This document shows positions 23,004-34,095 of a DNA stretch of 64,000 bases, in pieces. Positions within the stretch are counted from its first letter, which is position 1. The number at the start of each line of letters is the position of its first letter. Both the position numbers and the translations under genes were made by a program. Origin of the DNA: Dipteris shenzhenensis (taxonomy: Eukaryota; Polypodiophyta; Polypodiopsida; Gleicheniales); the NCBI GenBank assembly GCA_047967505.1, contig CM106540.1; one strand, written 5' to 3'. Below the pieces are notes generated by a model. That model was not told the origin of the DNA, made no database searches, and saw only the letters and a list, made by a program, of their open reading frames with translations.

Positions 23004-24293
23004 TCTCCAGGTTCATATGTTGGCAAGAAAGAGCACTATGATTGCTGATTTTTTCAGCAAAAACAGCCATGGGCTATTATGTTAGCAGCTATGTGTGGAA
23101 ACATGGCGTCCCATGCATATGGGCATTGGATTACAGATCACTGGGAAGCAGTCATGACCACATTTCAGGGGAAAATTCCTGGTTGCCCTGTTTCTACTGC
23201 TTTTATTCATGATTGGAAGAGAACTCTCATATGCAAAATGGACAGGTGCTTCTTCTCATCATGGTAATTCTTTTCGCTTGGAAAGCATCCATTGGAGCAA
23301 AGTGTTTGAATTGCCTCTCGCTTTACAGGCACCTATTAAAGCATACAATCTCATGAAATTGGGCATAAGATTTGTTGGCGATGTGGTGGATCAACAAGGT
23401 TGTATGCTTTCATTTCCACAAGCTTGCAGGACATTCTCCTTGGGTCTGCATCATAGGTCCATTTGGAGAATACTTTCAACTATGTTGCAGCCATTTGTTC
23501 CGGTTCCTCCACTATTTGTACAGGACAGATTACTGCACTGGAATTTGACTTCCTTACCTCCTGCTACCCATACGCTCTCAATGCACAATCTGACCTCCTC
23601 GAAGGTCTACAGATTTCTTCTTCCACCGCCATGGATTGACAAGCATGCCAACACTCTTTGGAATTTGGATAGGCCTCTATCTTGGTGGCAATCACGACTC
23701 ATGAAAATCTGGAAAGCCAAATTGCCATTGAAACAGAGGCTTTTCTTTTGGAGATGTATAGTGGGAGCTTTTTCCATTGGGGTGAAATCGGCAGCACGCC
23801 GCATTGCTTCCCCTTCATGCCCCCGTTGTTCTCATTACTGTGAGACAGTTCCTCACCTATTATGGTCTTGCCCACACTCTCGCATATTGATCACTCATAT
23901 TTCTCATTTGCTGCGGCTTCGGTTTCCCTCTATCAGATTTGGGAAACTTTTCTGGATGTTTGGATGCCTCTCATCTCAGATGTCTCCATTCCTCCTCTTC
24001 TTTCACTGGACTCGCTTTTGGGTACTATGGACCATTTGGACACAGAGATTGCATTCTAGGATGGGTCAACAGTTTCCTCAGGCATATATTTTCTTCAGAA
24101 TGTCCCTCAAGCAATCCTTATATGACAGTTTTGCTGCAAGGGACTTGGATGCTACTAGCCTTGAAGTGTTCTCTACCTGTTTTTGACTTTTTCCATTGGG
24201 CTCTCTTTTGGAGTCTAATCTCAATGTGTGGGAGACTTCCCATCTTGTAAATTTATGAGAATATAAATACACTGGATTCTACCAAAAAAGTGT

Positions 24294-24320
24294 GTACACA
24301 CACACACACACACACACACT
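24294..24320 (+). repeat. (CA)n microsatellite
   Basis: A run of CA dinucleotides directly follows the A-rich 3' end of the LINE. Confidence 0.95.
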
Positions 24321-24321
24321 T

Positions 24322-24510
24322 ATGAATCCAAGAAAATGCCCTAACTCATCCTCTAAAAACACTACACATAGTGGAGTTTCTTTCTCATGATAGTAAAACC
24401 ATAAACTCCATTATGCATGCTACTATGGCATCCCCACTGACATCATCGACACCCAACAGTGGGTATAGACCATAGTATCAACATATGCTCTCACACATAC
24501 AAATCCCATT
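24322..24510 (+). repeat. Dispersed repeat family, copy 5
   Basis: Starts TATGAATCCAAGAAAATGCC and contains CATCCTCTAAAAACACTAC, ACCCAACAGTGGGTATAG and ACCATAGTATCAACATATGC. Matches copy 3 in the same order. Confidence 0.7.
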
Positions 24511-24935
24511 TTATTGACTAGACAACAACCACAAATAGCCTATGATTGCTCTAAATGATTTTTTAAAAACCATGGGTTTGAAGTTTCTTATTCTTTTAAG
24601 AAAAGCCTTTCCAAGTTGACCAAGATAAAAGGTCAAGATGTCTACATAATTGTCATGTGCACGGATTGGTATCTGACGTGTACTAGGTACACAGAACTAG
24701 CTCAGGTTACTGGGGAGGCTTAGAGCTAGGCAGGCTTGATTCTCGGGTTGAGTGGCAAGGGTACGAACTATCTATAGGTCTTCGCTATTGGTATTTGACG
24801 TGTACTAGGTACACAGAACTAGCTCAGGTTAGCCTGGGGAGGCTTAGAGCTAGGCAGGCTTGATTCTCGGGTTGAGTGGCAAGAGTACGAACTATTTATA
24901 GGTCTTCGCTATTTTTGGCGCTCGAGGCCCGAGTC

Positions 24936-24943
24936 TATAAAAG
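24936..24943 (+). promoter_or_regulatory. LTR TATA box, first copy
   Basis: TATAAAAG in the context GAGTCTATAAAAGGGGCCCA, a near-consensus plant TATA box, placed mid-LTR as in U3 promoters. The start of transcription would lie about 25-35 bases downstream, near GGTTCAGTTCTCAG. Confidence 0.6.
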
Positions 24944-25333
24944 GGGCCCAGGGGGTTCAGTTCTCAGTGTGCAGTTGGGAGCAAGTCTCGTTCCCAATTG
25001 CCAGGTCTGATCCTGGATTGAGTCGCGGACGCGCGCCTGCATCTTAGCGTAGCCCAAGGCCCAGTGGCAGATCCAGGGCTTCACAACGCCACCTGGTGGT
25101 ATGGGACACCACGCTAGTTTGGATCTGATTGGGAGTTCGTGCCAGTAGCTCAGCTTAGAGGAGGGGAAGTATGTCATGTGCACGGATTGGTATCTGACGT
25201 GTACTGGGTACACAAGACTAGCTCAAGTAGCCTGGGGAGGCTTAGAGCTAGGCAGGCTTGATTCTCGAGTTGAGTGACAAGGGTACGAACCAGTTAGAGG
25301 TCTTCGCTATTTTTGGCGCTTGGGGCCCGAGTC

Positions 25334-25341
25334 TATAAAAG
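25334..25341 (+). promoter_or_regulatory. LTR TATA box, second copy
   Basis: The same TATAAAAG in the same context as the first LTR copy; its conservation supports a promoter role in the parent element. Confidence 0.6.
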
Positions 25342-25867
25342 GGGCCCAGGGGTTCAGTTCTCAAGGAGCCGATGGGAGCAAGTTTCGTTCCCACGTGCTA
25401 GGTCTGATCCTGGATCGAGTCGCGGACGCGCACTTGCATCATAGCGTAGCCCAAGGCCCAGTAGCAGATCCCAAGCTTCACAGCACCACCTGATATGGGA
25501 CACCAGGCTGGTTTGGATCTGGTTGGGAGTTCGTGCCAGTAGCTCAGCTCGTGGCTCGGAGGGGACATCTCCTGATTCGGGATCATATCCCGTAGATGTC
25601 ATGGTTGGGTGGTGAGCAACCTGCTCAGTTTTCTCACGTTGTGTGTGTTCTTGTGTTTGCTTGCAGATCAGAGGTTTCAGGAGTGCTGGGACGTGTCACT
25701 TTAGGACCTTTTTACAGTCTGAGATATGCATCCCAAAATTTTGGTTATAGATCTCCACTGTGTCTCCATCATACATATGTAAACTTTTCCATCTAAGAAG
25801 GAATGGTCTCGATACCGTTTAGACATAACTGTTTGTAGAAGTTCTTTTTGAAGTCCTTCAACTATGA

Positions 25868-26550
25868 TCACAAGATTCCACCATGCACTAGTTGTTTCAA
25901 GTGTAAGCTAACCATGCGCAGTTTGGAGGACTCATAAAAAAAATTTGTACCAAACGTTGCATCAAACTGCCTAATAAATTGCATGGCCTTCTCTATACGA
26001 CCATAGTGGCCATTAAATGCAGCCAACCTGATAGGCTTCCTATCTTCTTTGAATTTCTTAGTTTTCGCTTTCTTAGTTACCTGCTTTTCCTTAGATGACT
26101 TCTTCTGCTTCGATGAACCAAAAGAAAAAGACGAAGCTGAAGATGAAGAGGTGAAACTTGAAGAAGAGGAAGAAGAGCTTCGAAGAGCTGTGGTTATGCC
26201 TGGCCTTCTTCTTCCTGGGATGTGAACTCTCTCTTGGCTTTCTTCTTCTCTTTTTGCCGTCCTCATGACGAGGCATCTTACTCTTCCTAGATGCATCATT
26301 TAAAGGAAGAATAGGAGCTGTACTCAGGGATATCTTCCTGCCAAACTCCTTCTAAGTTGTGCTCCAGAGGGAGCTTTCTTTGTCCTTTCCTCTGTAAGAG
26401 GTTGTACCAATTGGCAAAACAAAGGATCCCTTCTTGCCTGTACTGGCTGAGCAAGTAGTCCTCTGTAAAACCTCTCCTTGTTACACTGCATGCCCTCTTC
26501 CTACCTGACCTAGACGATATGTGTAGTTCCCTCATGGGATGAATGAGCAT
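25868..26550 (-). pseudogene. Retrotransposon gag fragment
   Basis: Two adjacent minus-strand open frames (26296-26550, then 25868-26299) together look like gag. The second ends with LAAFNGHYGRIEKAMQFIRQ, FDATFGTNFFYESSKLRM and VSLHLKQLV, the pattern of plant LTR-element capsid sequence (FDAxFG...SSKLRxVAMHL). Before it lies a serine run followed by a lysine-rich linker. The CA-NC remainder and pol are missing; to the left lies the tandem LTR block. It probably belongs to the same minus-strand element as the PBS at 27876-27888. Confidence 0.5.
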
Positions 26551-27059
26551 GTTCCCATGAAGCCATCACTGCAAACTTAACCTGAGATTTACAAACTCTC
26601 ACATAGAGTGTATGTAACCAATGCACTCAGCCTTTCTTTTCAAAACGAAAATGCCTCAACAAGAGGTGTAATGCATCCACACTTAATCCAGCCTTGTGCA
26701 AACTGCTGGCTGTCACCTCAAAGCTTATGTTTTAGACCTTATGTGTTGTGTTGCCCCTTTCTGGTTGCTGCAAATAACACCCAGAGTGCATCTGGCTACT
26801 CTTTTCTCACTAAGGCATGCTTTTTTTTTCTCTTTATTCTCAACAAATCTCTGATTTTCTCTGTTTTTCTTCCGTTTTCTGACAGGTAAATACTGTCTAT
26901 GACAGGTGAAACTGTCTTCTTTTTTTTTTGGGAAACAGGATGACTAACTGTCTGGTTAAACTAACCAGACTGGTTTGCTGTGGTCTGGTTAGCTGAGCAG
27001 ACTAGTTACTGTAACTAGACCAACTGTGGTCAGGGTACCTAACCCAGCATGGGTCAACT

Positions 27060-27380
27060 GCAGGTTTGCCACGTCAGCACTCTAGGCACTGCAACATCAG
27101 CAGATTAGCTGGCCATGCCACATCAGTTGACACATCAGCATGCCACGTGTCTGGCCACTTCAGCTATCTCCCCACCTATGAGCCATATGGGCAGAAATCT
27201 GACTGCCACATGGGAGAGATGACAAACAGGATACATGCAAAGGGATGACTTCGGGCTGCCATTCGGACACCCTGTCTGCATGCACTGTCATGTCATCTCT
27301 GCACTCTGTGCTGCCATGTCAGCGTCTAGCTGACAGCACCATGTCAGCGAGCTGGCCACATCTGCACCTGCTACGTCATT
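27060..27380 (-). repeat. GCCACGTCAGC-type repeat cluster
   Basis: About nine variants of GCCA(C/T)(G/A)TCAGC, for example GCCACGTCAGC, GCCACATCAGT and GCCATGTCAGC. It is the reverse complement of the motif clustered at 8870-9270. It lies between a PBS and a gag fragment, that is, in an element leader. Just before it (26940-27030) is a run of CTGGTTAG/CTAACCAG palindromic pieces. Confidence 0.6.
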
Positions 27381-27875
27381 CCCTCTGATCCTGATCGTTG
27401 CGTACAAGATACGCGAGTGGTCATCCGCTCCCAGCAAAGAAAAAGCCAGTCAAACTCAGGCTTTGTCCTCAAGGCATGTGTGGTATCGCACGAACACGAC
27501 TAATTCAGAGAATTGCAATAAGTCAATAAGCCCCGCCTAATTCTCAGTTTCACTTCACGCATGAACAAAAGCATTGAATTCCGTAAGGCATCTCCCACTT
27601 CGATCATTGCTCCTAGTCACGATACAATCCTTACTGCATCTCTAGCCTCTTCGTGGCATCGCGCAATCAATCAACCCCAGATTTGGGGCACCTCACGAGT
27701 AGCTGGCCTATATCCCGACACCCTATGCTAAGCCCTGGTTCACACCTGTGTATGGACTAGCGTCAGCATGCGATCCAAAACTAAGCACTCTGCACCGTAT
27801 CTGCACGTAGCAATTTCAGAAGCTCCGTGATGCTTTCTTGCTGGATCGTCACAGCCTAAGGAGGCTATGAACCTT

Positions 27876-27888
27876 GGCTCTGATACCA
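27876..27888 (-). other. Primer binding site (tRNA-iMet type)
   Basis: The minus strand reads TGGTATCAGAGCC, the standard plant copia PBS. It places a 5' LTR to its right (from about 27889) and the element body to its left. Confidence 0.75.
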
Positions 27889-27896
27889 TACAACGC

Positions 27897-27990
27897 GCCA
27901 GCAAAAGAAAATGTCGATGCCGATTTCTTGATAGCAATAGCAATACAAAGTGCCAGAAAAAGAAAACGTCGATGCCAATTTCTCACTCTA
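27897..27990 (+). repeat. Two-copy imperfect repeat
   Basis: GCCAG.AAAAGAAAA.GTCGA followed by TGCC.ATTTCT occurs near 27897 and 27951, offset about 54 bp. It lies at the edge of the presumed LTR. Confidence 0.75.
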
Positions 27991-28037
27991 TGAAACATAG
28001 GTCTGACAACTAATTTGGATTGATGTTGAACCAACAA

Positions 28038-28042
<5 letters not shown>

Positions 28043-28080
<38 letters not shown>
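28043..28080 (+). repeat. (CT)n(CA)n microsatellite
   Basis: A CT run followed by a short CA run, inside the presumed LTR. Confidence 0.95.
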
Positions 28081-28081
<1 letters not shown>

Positions 28082-28502
28082 GAGCAGCAGGGCCCAGGAC
28101 AATCCTCGGGCTCCACCCACCCGAAGATTTTTATTACTTGAGAAACTTCTATACAAGCTTTCAGCTCCAAGGCTGCTGTTACAAAGGAGATCTAGTCTCC
28201 ACAGTTGGCAATATGCCGAGTGTCTAATTCCTAGACTAGATTTCTAGTTACATGCCACATAGGGCAGTTCTGGAGCCTTCGTAGCCCTCGATCACATGGG
28301 CACCTCCTGATTGCCTGCTAAGCTCCATACCACTTGGATTTTCAACCCCTCTTGGTACTTGCAACAATTAATTAAATGTGCATAGCCATGGCACTGATTA
28401 ATCGTAAGCGCTTTGCATGCATAAATGAACTCTAGACTAATGCTAGTCTCTATGGGCATCGCCACCAAGCAAACATGTGCACATAAACAATTATTTCTTT
28501 GG

Positions 28503-28957
28503 TTGACCAAGGTCAACCCTCTTTGACTGTAAATAAAGGGCTTTGAATGAGGTCAAGGCGGCTTTAATTATAATAAAACCTCTCATACCAAAATTGGAAT
28601 AACTGGTTGACTGAAGTCAACCCTCCTTGGTCAAAGCCAAGCCTCGATGATCAAAGTCAACACTCTTTGACCGTAGTCAGCTTTATGGTTCTTTGGTTAA
28701 CCGCAATTAATCCCTCTTGGCTTACCGAAGTCAACATTCTCTGAACGTAGTCAGCTTTATGGTTCTCTGGTTAACCGCAATTAATCCCTCTTGGTGTAAG
28801 ACAAGTCTCCCTAACCAAGGTTAGGCTTACCTAACCATGATTAAATAACTTTGACCGAAGTCAATACTTTGACCAATAGAAAATAGCTATTTGACCATAA
28901 TCAAATAAATAAAGAACTCCATGGTCAAATAAAATGATCAGCTAGAACTTTGACTTG
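28503..28957. promoter_or_regulatory. Dense TTGAC (W-box-like) array
   Basis: Sixteen TTGAC cores (both strands) occur within about 455 bp, many as TTGACC or TTGACT. WRKY transcription factors bind TTGAC(C/T) W-boxes. A 74-bp-offset tandem duplication (GTAGTCAGCTTTATGG at 28673 and 28747) accounts for only a small part of the density. Next to a copia PBS, this is best read as a U3-like region of an LTR, where W-box clusters are known from some plant retrotransposons. Binding is inferred, not shown. Confidence 0.5.
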
Positions 28958-29639
28958 GAGTATTTACAATTGGGTGACATCCATCCTAGCTTGAGTTTCA
29001 AAACCTTTACTAAAATAGATTAAGTGAATGTTTTAAGTAACTCATCCAGACTAGAAATTCAACTTCTAATGATTCAATTTTTAAGTTGAAACTGTCTAAA
29101 CTCTGTATAAGGTGTTGCGTAAAAGATGTTCCTTATCCATTGAGTTGACTTGAGAAACTGCCATGGGTACATTTTGTTCTCCATCCATTTATTGGCCAGC
29201 TCCATAGAAAGTGCTTTCAGCACTAACACTAAGTGAATGAGACGATTACATGGTAAAGTTATGCAAATAAAATTTCAGAACGATCCAAAGGGATTCTAAC
29301 AATATGGATTTTAAAACTCAAATCTAACTGTCAAGAAGGTCAAGTGCGCAAAACAAGGGGCTTTTGATATACTGCCGGAATTATTTATGGCAGTTGCTCC
29401 TCCCAGAACCTCTTTGCAACATACACTCTTTAACAACCCAATCCTCCTCAAGTCTTGCCAAGTAAGCATCTCTCACAAACATGTAAGCATCTTATGAAGG
29501 TGAACAACCATACCTTGTCAATGTGATATGACCAGACTGTGAAGATTTAAATGTCGGAATCTCATGCCATTAGTGAGTGTACTGAATCATCCAGAGCAAG
29601 TGCTTCTGCGACAGTTTCCTAACATATGTATCAAGTCTA

Positions 29640-30990
29640 TAAAGACCTCTATTCATAATGGCAATGGTGCTGCTGTTTCTGATGTCATAAATAACACCCA
29701 ATAACTATCAAAAAAAATACGATACACAGAGGTAGCAATAGCAGAAATAGAGACGAGGTTCTTTTCAATGCCTGGAACATACAAAACATCTTGGACAATG
29801 ATTGGATATACCTTTGTAAGACTAGAATAGATCCAATCATACAAAAATAGAAGTTTTGTTGTTCTAAATTCCAAAAATCTAGTGATCTAATCATTGTCCA
29901 GTATAGCTGCTTATGCTTGGGCACTGATGACGACATGAGTGTTGCTTTGCTTGCTAAGTATGTCTTCCTTTTGTTTTTCAAAAAAAAATTTAAACCTCTT
30001 TTTTCTTCTCTTTTGTTTTCTCTTGTATTTTTTGTGTAGATACTGCTTGACCGATTTCTTTCAATGCATAAGAAGCATTATTGGCACAAGTCACAACGCC
30101 TCCATTGAGAGCATTATTGAAAGACGTAAACAATTGCTTGCATAACGAGATGTGCTTAGAAGCACCACCATCCAAAATACCAAGTACTAAATGCATCAGT
30201 GGCAGCCACACATGAATCTTGAACCAAAGGAATACTCGCATGTGACAACAAAAGTCTAACAATATCCGCTGACTAGAGGCTTGACTGTATTTTCTTCTTC
30301 TCAAATTCCATGCGCTTCCTACATTCAGAGATAACATGTCCATGTTTCCTGCACTAGTTACACCTCTACTTTTTATTTTCAAGATTTATATTGGCATCAG
30401 ATGTGCTCCCACCATTGTTTTTGCATTTCCTAGGTGTCTTTCCTTTGCCTTTGTGATAGATAAAAATGTTAGTAGAAGCAATCATGTTTGCACGGCTTTG
30501 CCTCTCTTGCAACAGCAAAGTGACCAGCTGGTGAAAAATGTAGTGGTTGGGGTTACCCATAGCCGGGTACCCACCTCAATGTAGTTGCAAACCTTGGTAA
30601 GAATCAAGAAGTCCATTAAGTATGGTAGACAATCTTTGACGGTAGCCAAGTATGCATCTATGCTTTCTCCTTCATTCATCTTCAAGGCATCCAATTGCTT
30701 TCGCAAAAATGCAACTCTTGCTTCATTGCAAATCTAATACAAGGAGGCTAATGTATCCCAAGCATCCTTAGATGTTTTGCATGAACTGATATGAGAAATT
30801 ATGCATCTTTCCACGCACAAAGCAATTAAGGCATAAATCTATGCATCCCCTACCATCCATCTAGCATATTCTATGGAAGCGCTGGGAAATGAAGAGATAG
30901 AAGCATTGTCACCCCCTAAAGTGACTACAGGTACGGTAGATGGGATCTATTGTTGAACACCTGTAACAATGTTCCAAACATCTTTTGCCA
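29640..30990 (-). mobile_element. Ty1/copia gag-protease relic
   Basis: Reading the minus strand from 30985: AKDVWNIVTGVQQ, then TSKDAWDTLASLY, then LRKQLDALKMNEGESIDAYL, all typical copia gag (UBN2) phrases. A C/H-rich segment with GHV follows near 30350 (zinc knuckle remains). The protease block reads ILDGGASKHISLCKQLF near 30170 (DSGAS in active elements; here DGGAS). The stretch ends with VQDVLYVPGIEKNLVSIS at about 29745-29800, normal just before the GAG-pre-integrase domain. Integrase, RT and RNase H are absent and many stops occur, so this is a truncated fossil. Confidence 0.8.
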
Positions 30991-33720
30991 CCCGTACATG
31001 TATGCCCATGTCATGGGGACGTAAAAAGTGATGTAAAGTACTTTGTAACTCAACCCACGCTTAACCCAAGGTTAACCGTGGTTGGGTCTAGTAATGGTTT
31101 GACCGTGAGGGACTGGCTAGTGGAATTGCACACTTCCTAGAAGTCCCTAGGGGCAAAATCTAGGTGCACCGCTAGGTCCTTAGGGCAAGGCATATGCACT
31201 AGAGAGGGGTCTAAAAGTTGGCCCCAAGGACAACCAACGTTGTCCTTGGTCAGGTGGGTTAGAGTTTTAATGAAGGACCAAGTGTCATGCATGTAGGTGT
31301 ATGTCCTACCACCTAGCATCTCTCTCCCCTCACCCTCCTAGGGGCTAGCAAGTCTAGCAAAAGCTCCCTCTTCAGTTTTTGTTGCATTTTGCTGGCCCTT
31401 GCTGCTGCTCTGACTGCTCTTCCATCTCTTGCACACTTTTCAAGGCAGCCCTGCTGCAGATCTGCATCTCGAGGCTGTGTACGGTTGCTGGTGCAGATTC
31501 CGAGGCAAGGTACGAAGCATTTGCTGCCGTCCCTACAGGCTGTACGAAACAGAGGCGCTGCCCCCAAGACTGTTGTACGGGCTGCTAGGGTGCATTTTTT
31601 GAGGCACGGATCCCGAGGTCGGGGCTTTGGGGCAGATCTGCAAGCCGGTGTCCTCTTCAGCCTATTTCTTGCCCCCTTCCGCTCTCTTTCTTCATCTTCT
31701 ATCATCTCCCTGAAGCTGGAAGTCACCTGCACCGTGCTGGGAGCCTGGTCAGGGGATAGGCGTGAGGATTGAGCTCGCCCCCCACCATGGACAGCGGGTA
31801 TTTGGACTTGGGCTTCCTTTTGTTTGCATTTCTTGCTTTGGAGCATTTTGCAGTGCATGTGTGGTGTTTTGCAGTCCTTTCTGGTCTCTCTCAGGTTCTA
31901 GAGAGCACCCAGAGGCAAGGGTGTTCCTGGAAAAGGCCCAAGGACAGTGTGGATGCATGTGAAAGCCTTGAGGCTGCTTTGAGCACAGTTTTCTAGAGGA
32001 TTGGATGCATGAATGCCTTTCAGTTGGGTCAGTTCAGAAGTGGATACCTGAGATTGCCTTGCTACTGGTATTCTAGTGGTGCACTTGGATTAGATGCCAG
32101 AAGCATTTCCATTCAGAAGCATTAAATAAATACCGAAAGGGGCGCCAAGGCATTTGGGGCTAATGGGTGCATTGTGTATTGTTTTCACTGAGCAGGGGCA
32201 TTCTAGCCTCCCCATTGTTGCTATTGTGTTTCTGAGTATTGTTAAGTGGTTGAAGTGACTGAAGCTTGCATTGTGGCTATTTATGAGGTTTATGTTTGAG
32301 TAGATGAAGATTACTGCCCTTTAGTTTGTTGAAGGCCGGTTACAGCCCACATGGGATATTTGTGCCATCAAGTTTATCTTCAGCTGCCAGCATTCCAAAT
32401 AATCATTATTTGCTATCGTAACTGCACAATTATGCAACTGACTGCACCAAACGCTCACTGAAAATGCTAATGCATGCTCCCCCCCAAGAAAAACGCCATG
32501 CAAAAGACCCAAATTTTGTACGACAATGCAACTCAAAGTTGAATGAATCTGCACTGAATGCTAGCAGAGGAGTACAAAAGGCCCAAATGTTTACGCAAAA
32601 TATGTACCATGTCCACAAACCCTAATTTTGCACCAAAGACCTTATACGTCATGCAAAAAATTGCAGATGTCGTCTGGGCAGATGCAATATGGAAATGATA
32701 GGCAGAAAGGGGCTACAGTGTTTTTAGGTCAAAAATCAGGTCAGTTGTACAGAATCGGCAAAAGTGACGCACACAGATCAACTCCTTGCTGAGGCAGCGC
32801 ACAAGGACAGGAGATGCAGAGGCTCAACTGGCGGTGCACAAGAAGAGGTCAGGCTGGACAGCGCACAAGTTCCACGTGGTAGCAAATGAAGAAACGGCCC
32901 GATTGAAGGCTTGCCAGAAGCACCGCGATCTACAGAAAAACTCAGATAGGCGGCAAAATGTCTGCTGTTTGACGAGTGAAACAATTATCAATTAGCTTCA
33001 TGAATAGGATGCTGCAGCAGGAACAACGAGCTGCAAGCATGCCTCAATGTGTCAAGAGTCTGTGTGAGGAGCTCCCTACTTTGTTGAGTTGCAAAAGCAC
33101 TCAGCTCACCACACATGCACAGAACCAGCATAGGCTTCAAGTGCAACATACTAAAGAAAGTACAAGGAAATATGTACTATCTACTACCCTAGTACTAGCT
33201 GCACTAACAGTTCTACAGATTGTCATAGTGAAACAACTGTAATAACCCTAGTACTGTCTGTCTTATTGAACCTACAAGGCCACGCACACTAACAATACAT
33301 TGAGTAGGATCTATATCAGAAAGTGATCTTGTCCCATTCATAGTTAATCTCAGACAGGATCGCAGCTAGACAGCAAAGGATCACAGAATTGTTCCACAGA
33401 GCCCCCTCGCAGTGCCTTCACAGCAAGCACTTCAAGGTAGAGAGGGATACTCCAGTGCGCCAAACCCACAGATGCTTGGACACAGGAGTTTCATGACCTG
33501 GTCCTATACAAAGTACCAGGCTAACAGCAACATGACAGGAGGCCACATCAGGATGCCTACGGGTTCAGCTGATTTAAGATGGGCAGCACAGCAGTACGTC
33601 CTCCCTCACATAAACTGCATTTCCTAGATTGACAAACGAACCACAAAACTCAACAATAACGAGCATTAATCAATTTCTTTACAAAATCTTCACAAGCCCG
33701 TTTTCTTGAAATTTCCAAAA
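30991..33720. other. No gene recognised
   Basis: At 31380-31990 the DNA is GC-richer and has overlapping open frames (127 codons plus strand, 181 codons minus strand), none with a recognised motif. Phrases such as CTGTACG recall the LINE leader at 18.8 kb, so it may be a related leader fragment. The rest (32.0-33.7 kb) shows nothing I can name. Confidence 0.35.
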
Positions 33721-33724
33721 TATA

Positions 33725-33795
33725 ACCATATACCTTTGTAAGACTAGAATATATCCAATTATCCAAATTCAGCTTTTTGTTGTCTAAAGTCCAAA
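33725..33795 (-). mobile_element. Small copia fragment
   Basis: CCTTTGTAAGACTAGAATAT and the next 40 bases match the copia protease region at 29810-29880 in the same orientation. An isolated scrap. Confidence 0.6.
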
Positions 33796-33935
33796 TTTAT
33801 ACATAGAAAATAAAAAGAGAAACGAAATATGTCTACAATGTACCTGTGCATTAAGATGCCAAACACAATCCAGAACCACAGTTTCATACCTTTTCTCAAT
33901 AACCAAGTTCCACACTGTAGCCTGCCTTTCTCGTC

Positions 33936-34095
33936 TCAACTATCATGGCCGTCCTGATTTAGGGCCCCCTGAGTTTCTTGTTCCAACTCCTTGATGCACC
34001 TGCACCATATTAAAAAACTGTTTACTCCCACCTCAAGCAATCAGGCCTCAAAGCAGCAATCAGAAACACTATGAGATGAGTCCACGGACCACTGT
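33936..34095 (-). other. Candidate terminal exon pair, gene unknown
   Basis: Minus strand: an open stretch ends at 34032 with a TTGAG|GTGGGA donor (phase 2). A good acceptor after a T-rich tract (GTTTTTTAATATGGTGCAG|) opens a second stretch at 33999. It supplies the missing base, encodes CIKELEQETQGALNQDGHDS and stops (TGA, 33936-33938). The joined product is hydrophilic and protein-like at its end. Its family is unknown, and its link to LARP1 is untested. Confidence 0.25.

Larger units (their letters stand above)
20405..24186 (+). pseudogene. LINE ORF2: endonuclease-reverse transcriptase
   Basis: It begins at the ATG at 20405 (MSTSITCITYNVQGLCN), which is the usual N-terminal asparagine block of EEP endonucleases, then shifts frame near 20480. 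Endonuclease motifs follow: SLQEHN (catalytic Glu), GDLNNSP and SDHFPV. RT lies at about 21912-22916: WRPISLMPVIYKLIAK, YGFVPKRQITDN, QVDIAKAFDTVHWDF (motif A Asp), SVRQGCPLSSLLYAI (motif B) and AYADDSYF (YADD). The last open frame (23209-24186) holds zf-RVT: RLFFWRCIVGAFS..., CPRCSHYCETVPHLLWSC. Frameshifts near 20480, 21290, 21910 and 22920-23210 inactivate it. Confidence 0.85.
18728..24290 (+). mobile_element. LINE (plant L1-type), inactivated
   Basis: A non-LTR retrotransposon of about 5.5 kb. Order: GC-rich 5' leader, ORF1 with a CCHC knuckle, ORF2 with endonuclease, reverse transcriptase and C-terminal zf-RVT domain. At least five frameshifts and two internal tandem duplications (21285-21502, 22901-23003) break ORF2; one frameshift breaks ORF1. 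The 3' end is near ACCAAAAAAG (about 24280-24291) next to a (CA)n microsatellite, while the 5' end abuts a (TG)n tract, so target duplications cannot be separated from the simple repeats. Most blocks remain readable, so it is younger than the gypsy relic. Confidence 0.85.
24651..25790 (+). mobile_element. Rearranged tandem LTRs of one element
   Basis: The LTR start TGTCATGTGCACGGATTGG occurs at 24651 and 25172. The first copy carries an extra 122-bp tandem duplication (24665-24786 and 24787-24908). Both copies share a TATA region and downstream sequence up to CCAGTAGCTCAGCT. At that point the first copy stops and a purine tract, AGAGGAGGGGAAGTA (25157-25171), leads straight into the second LTR. 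This is what a near-complete deletion of the internal region, from inside the 5' LTR to the PPT, would leave. The second copy continues past this point; its 3' end lies somewhere in 25600-25800. No coding sequence remains. Confidence 0.7.

Noticed and set aside
27876-27888. tRNA gene
   Set aside because: The tRNA-like phrase is only the PBS complementary to the initiator tRNA 3' end; no cloverleaf arms surround it.
31313-31858. 181-codon minus-strand ORF
   Set aside because: It overlaps a 127-codon plus-strand ORF in a GC-richer stretch, has no known motif, and phrases recall the LINE leader; coding potential is not supported.
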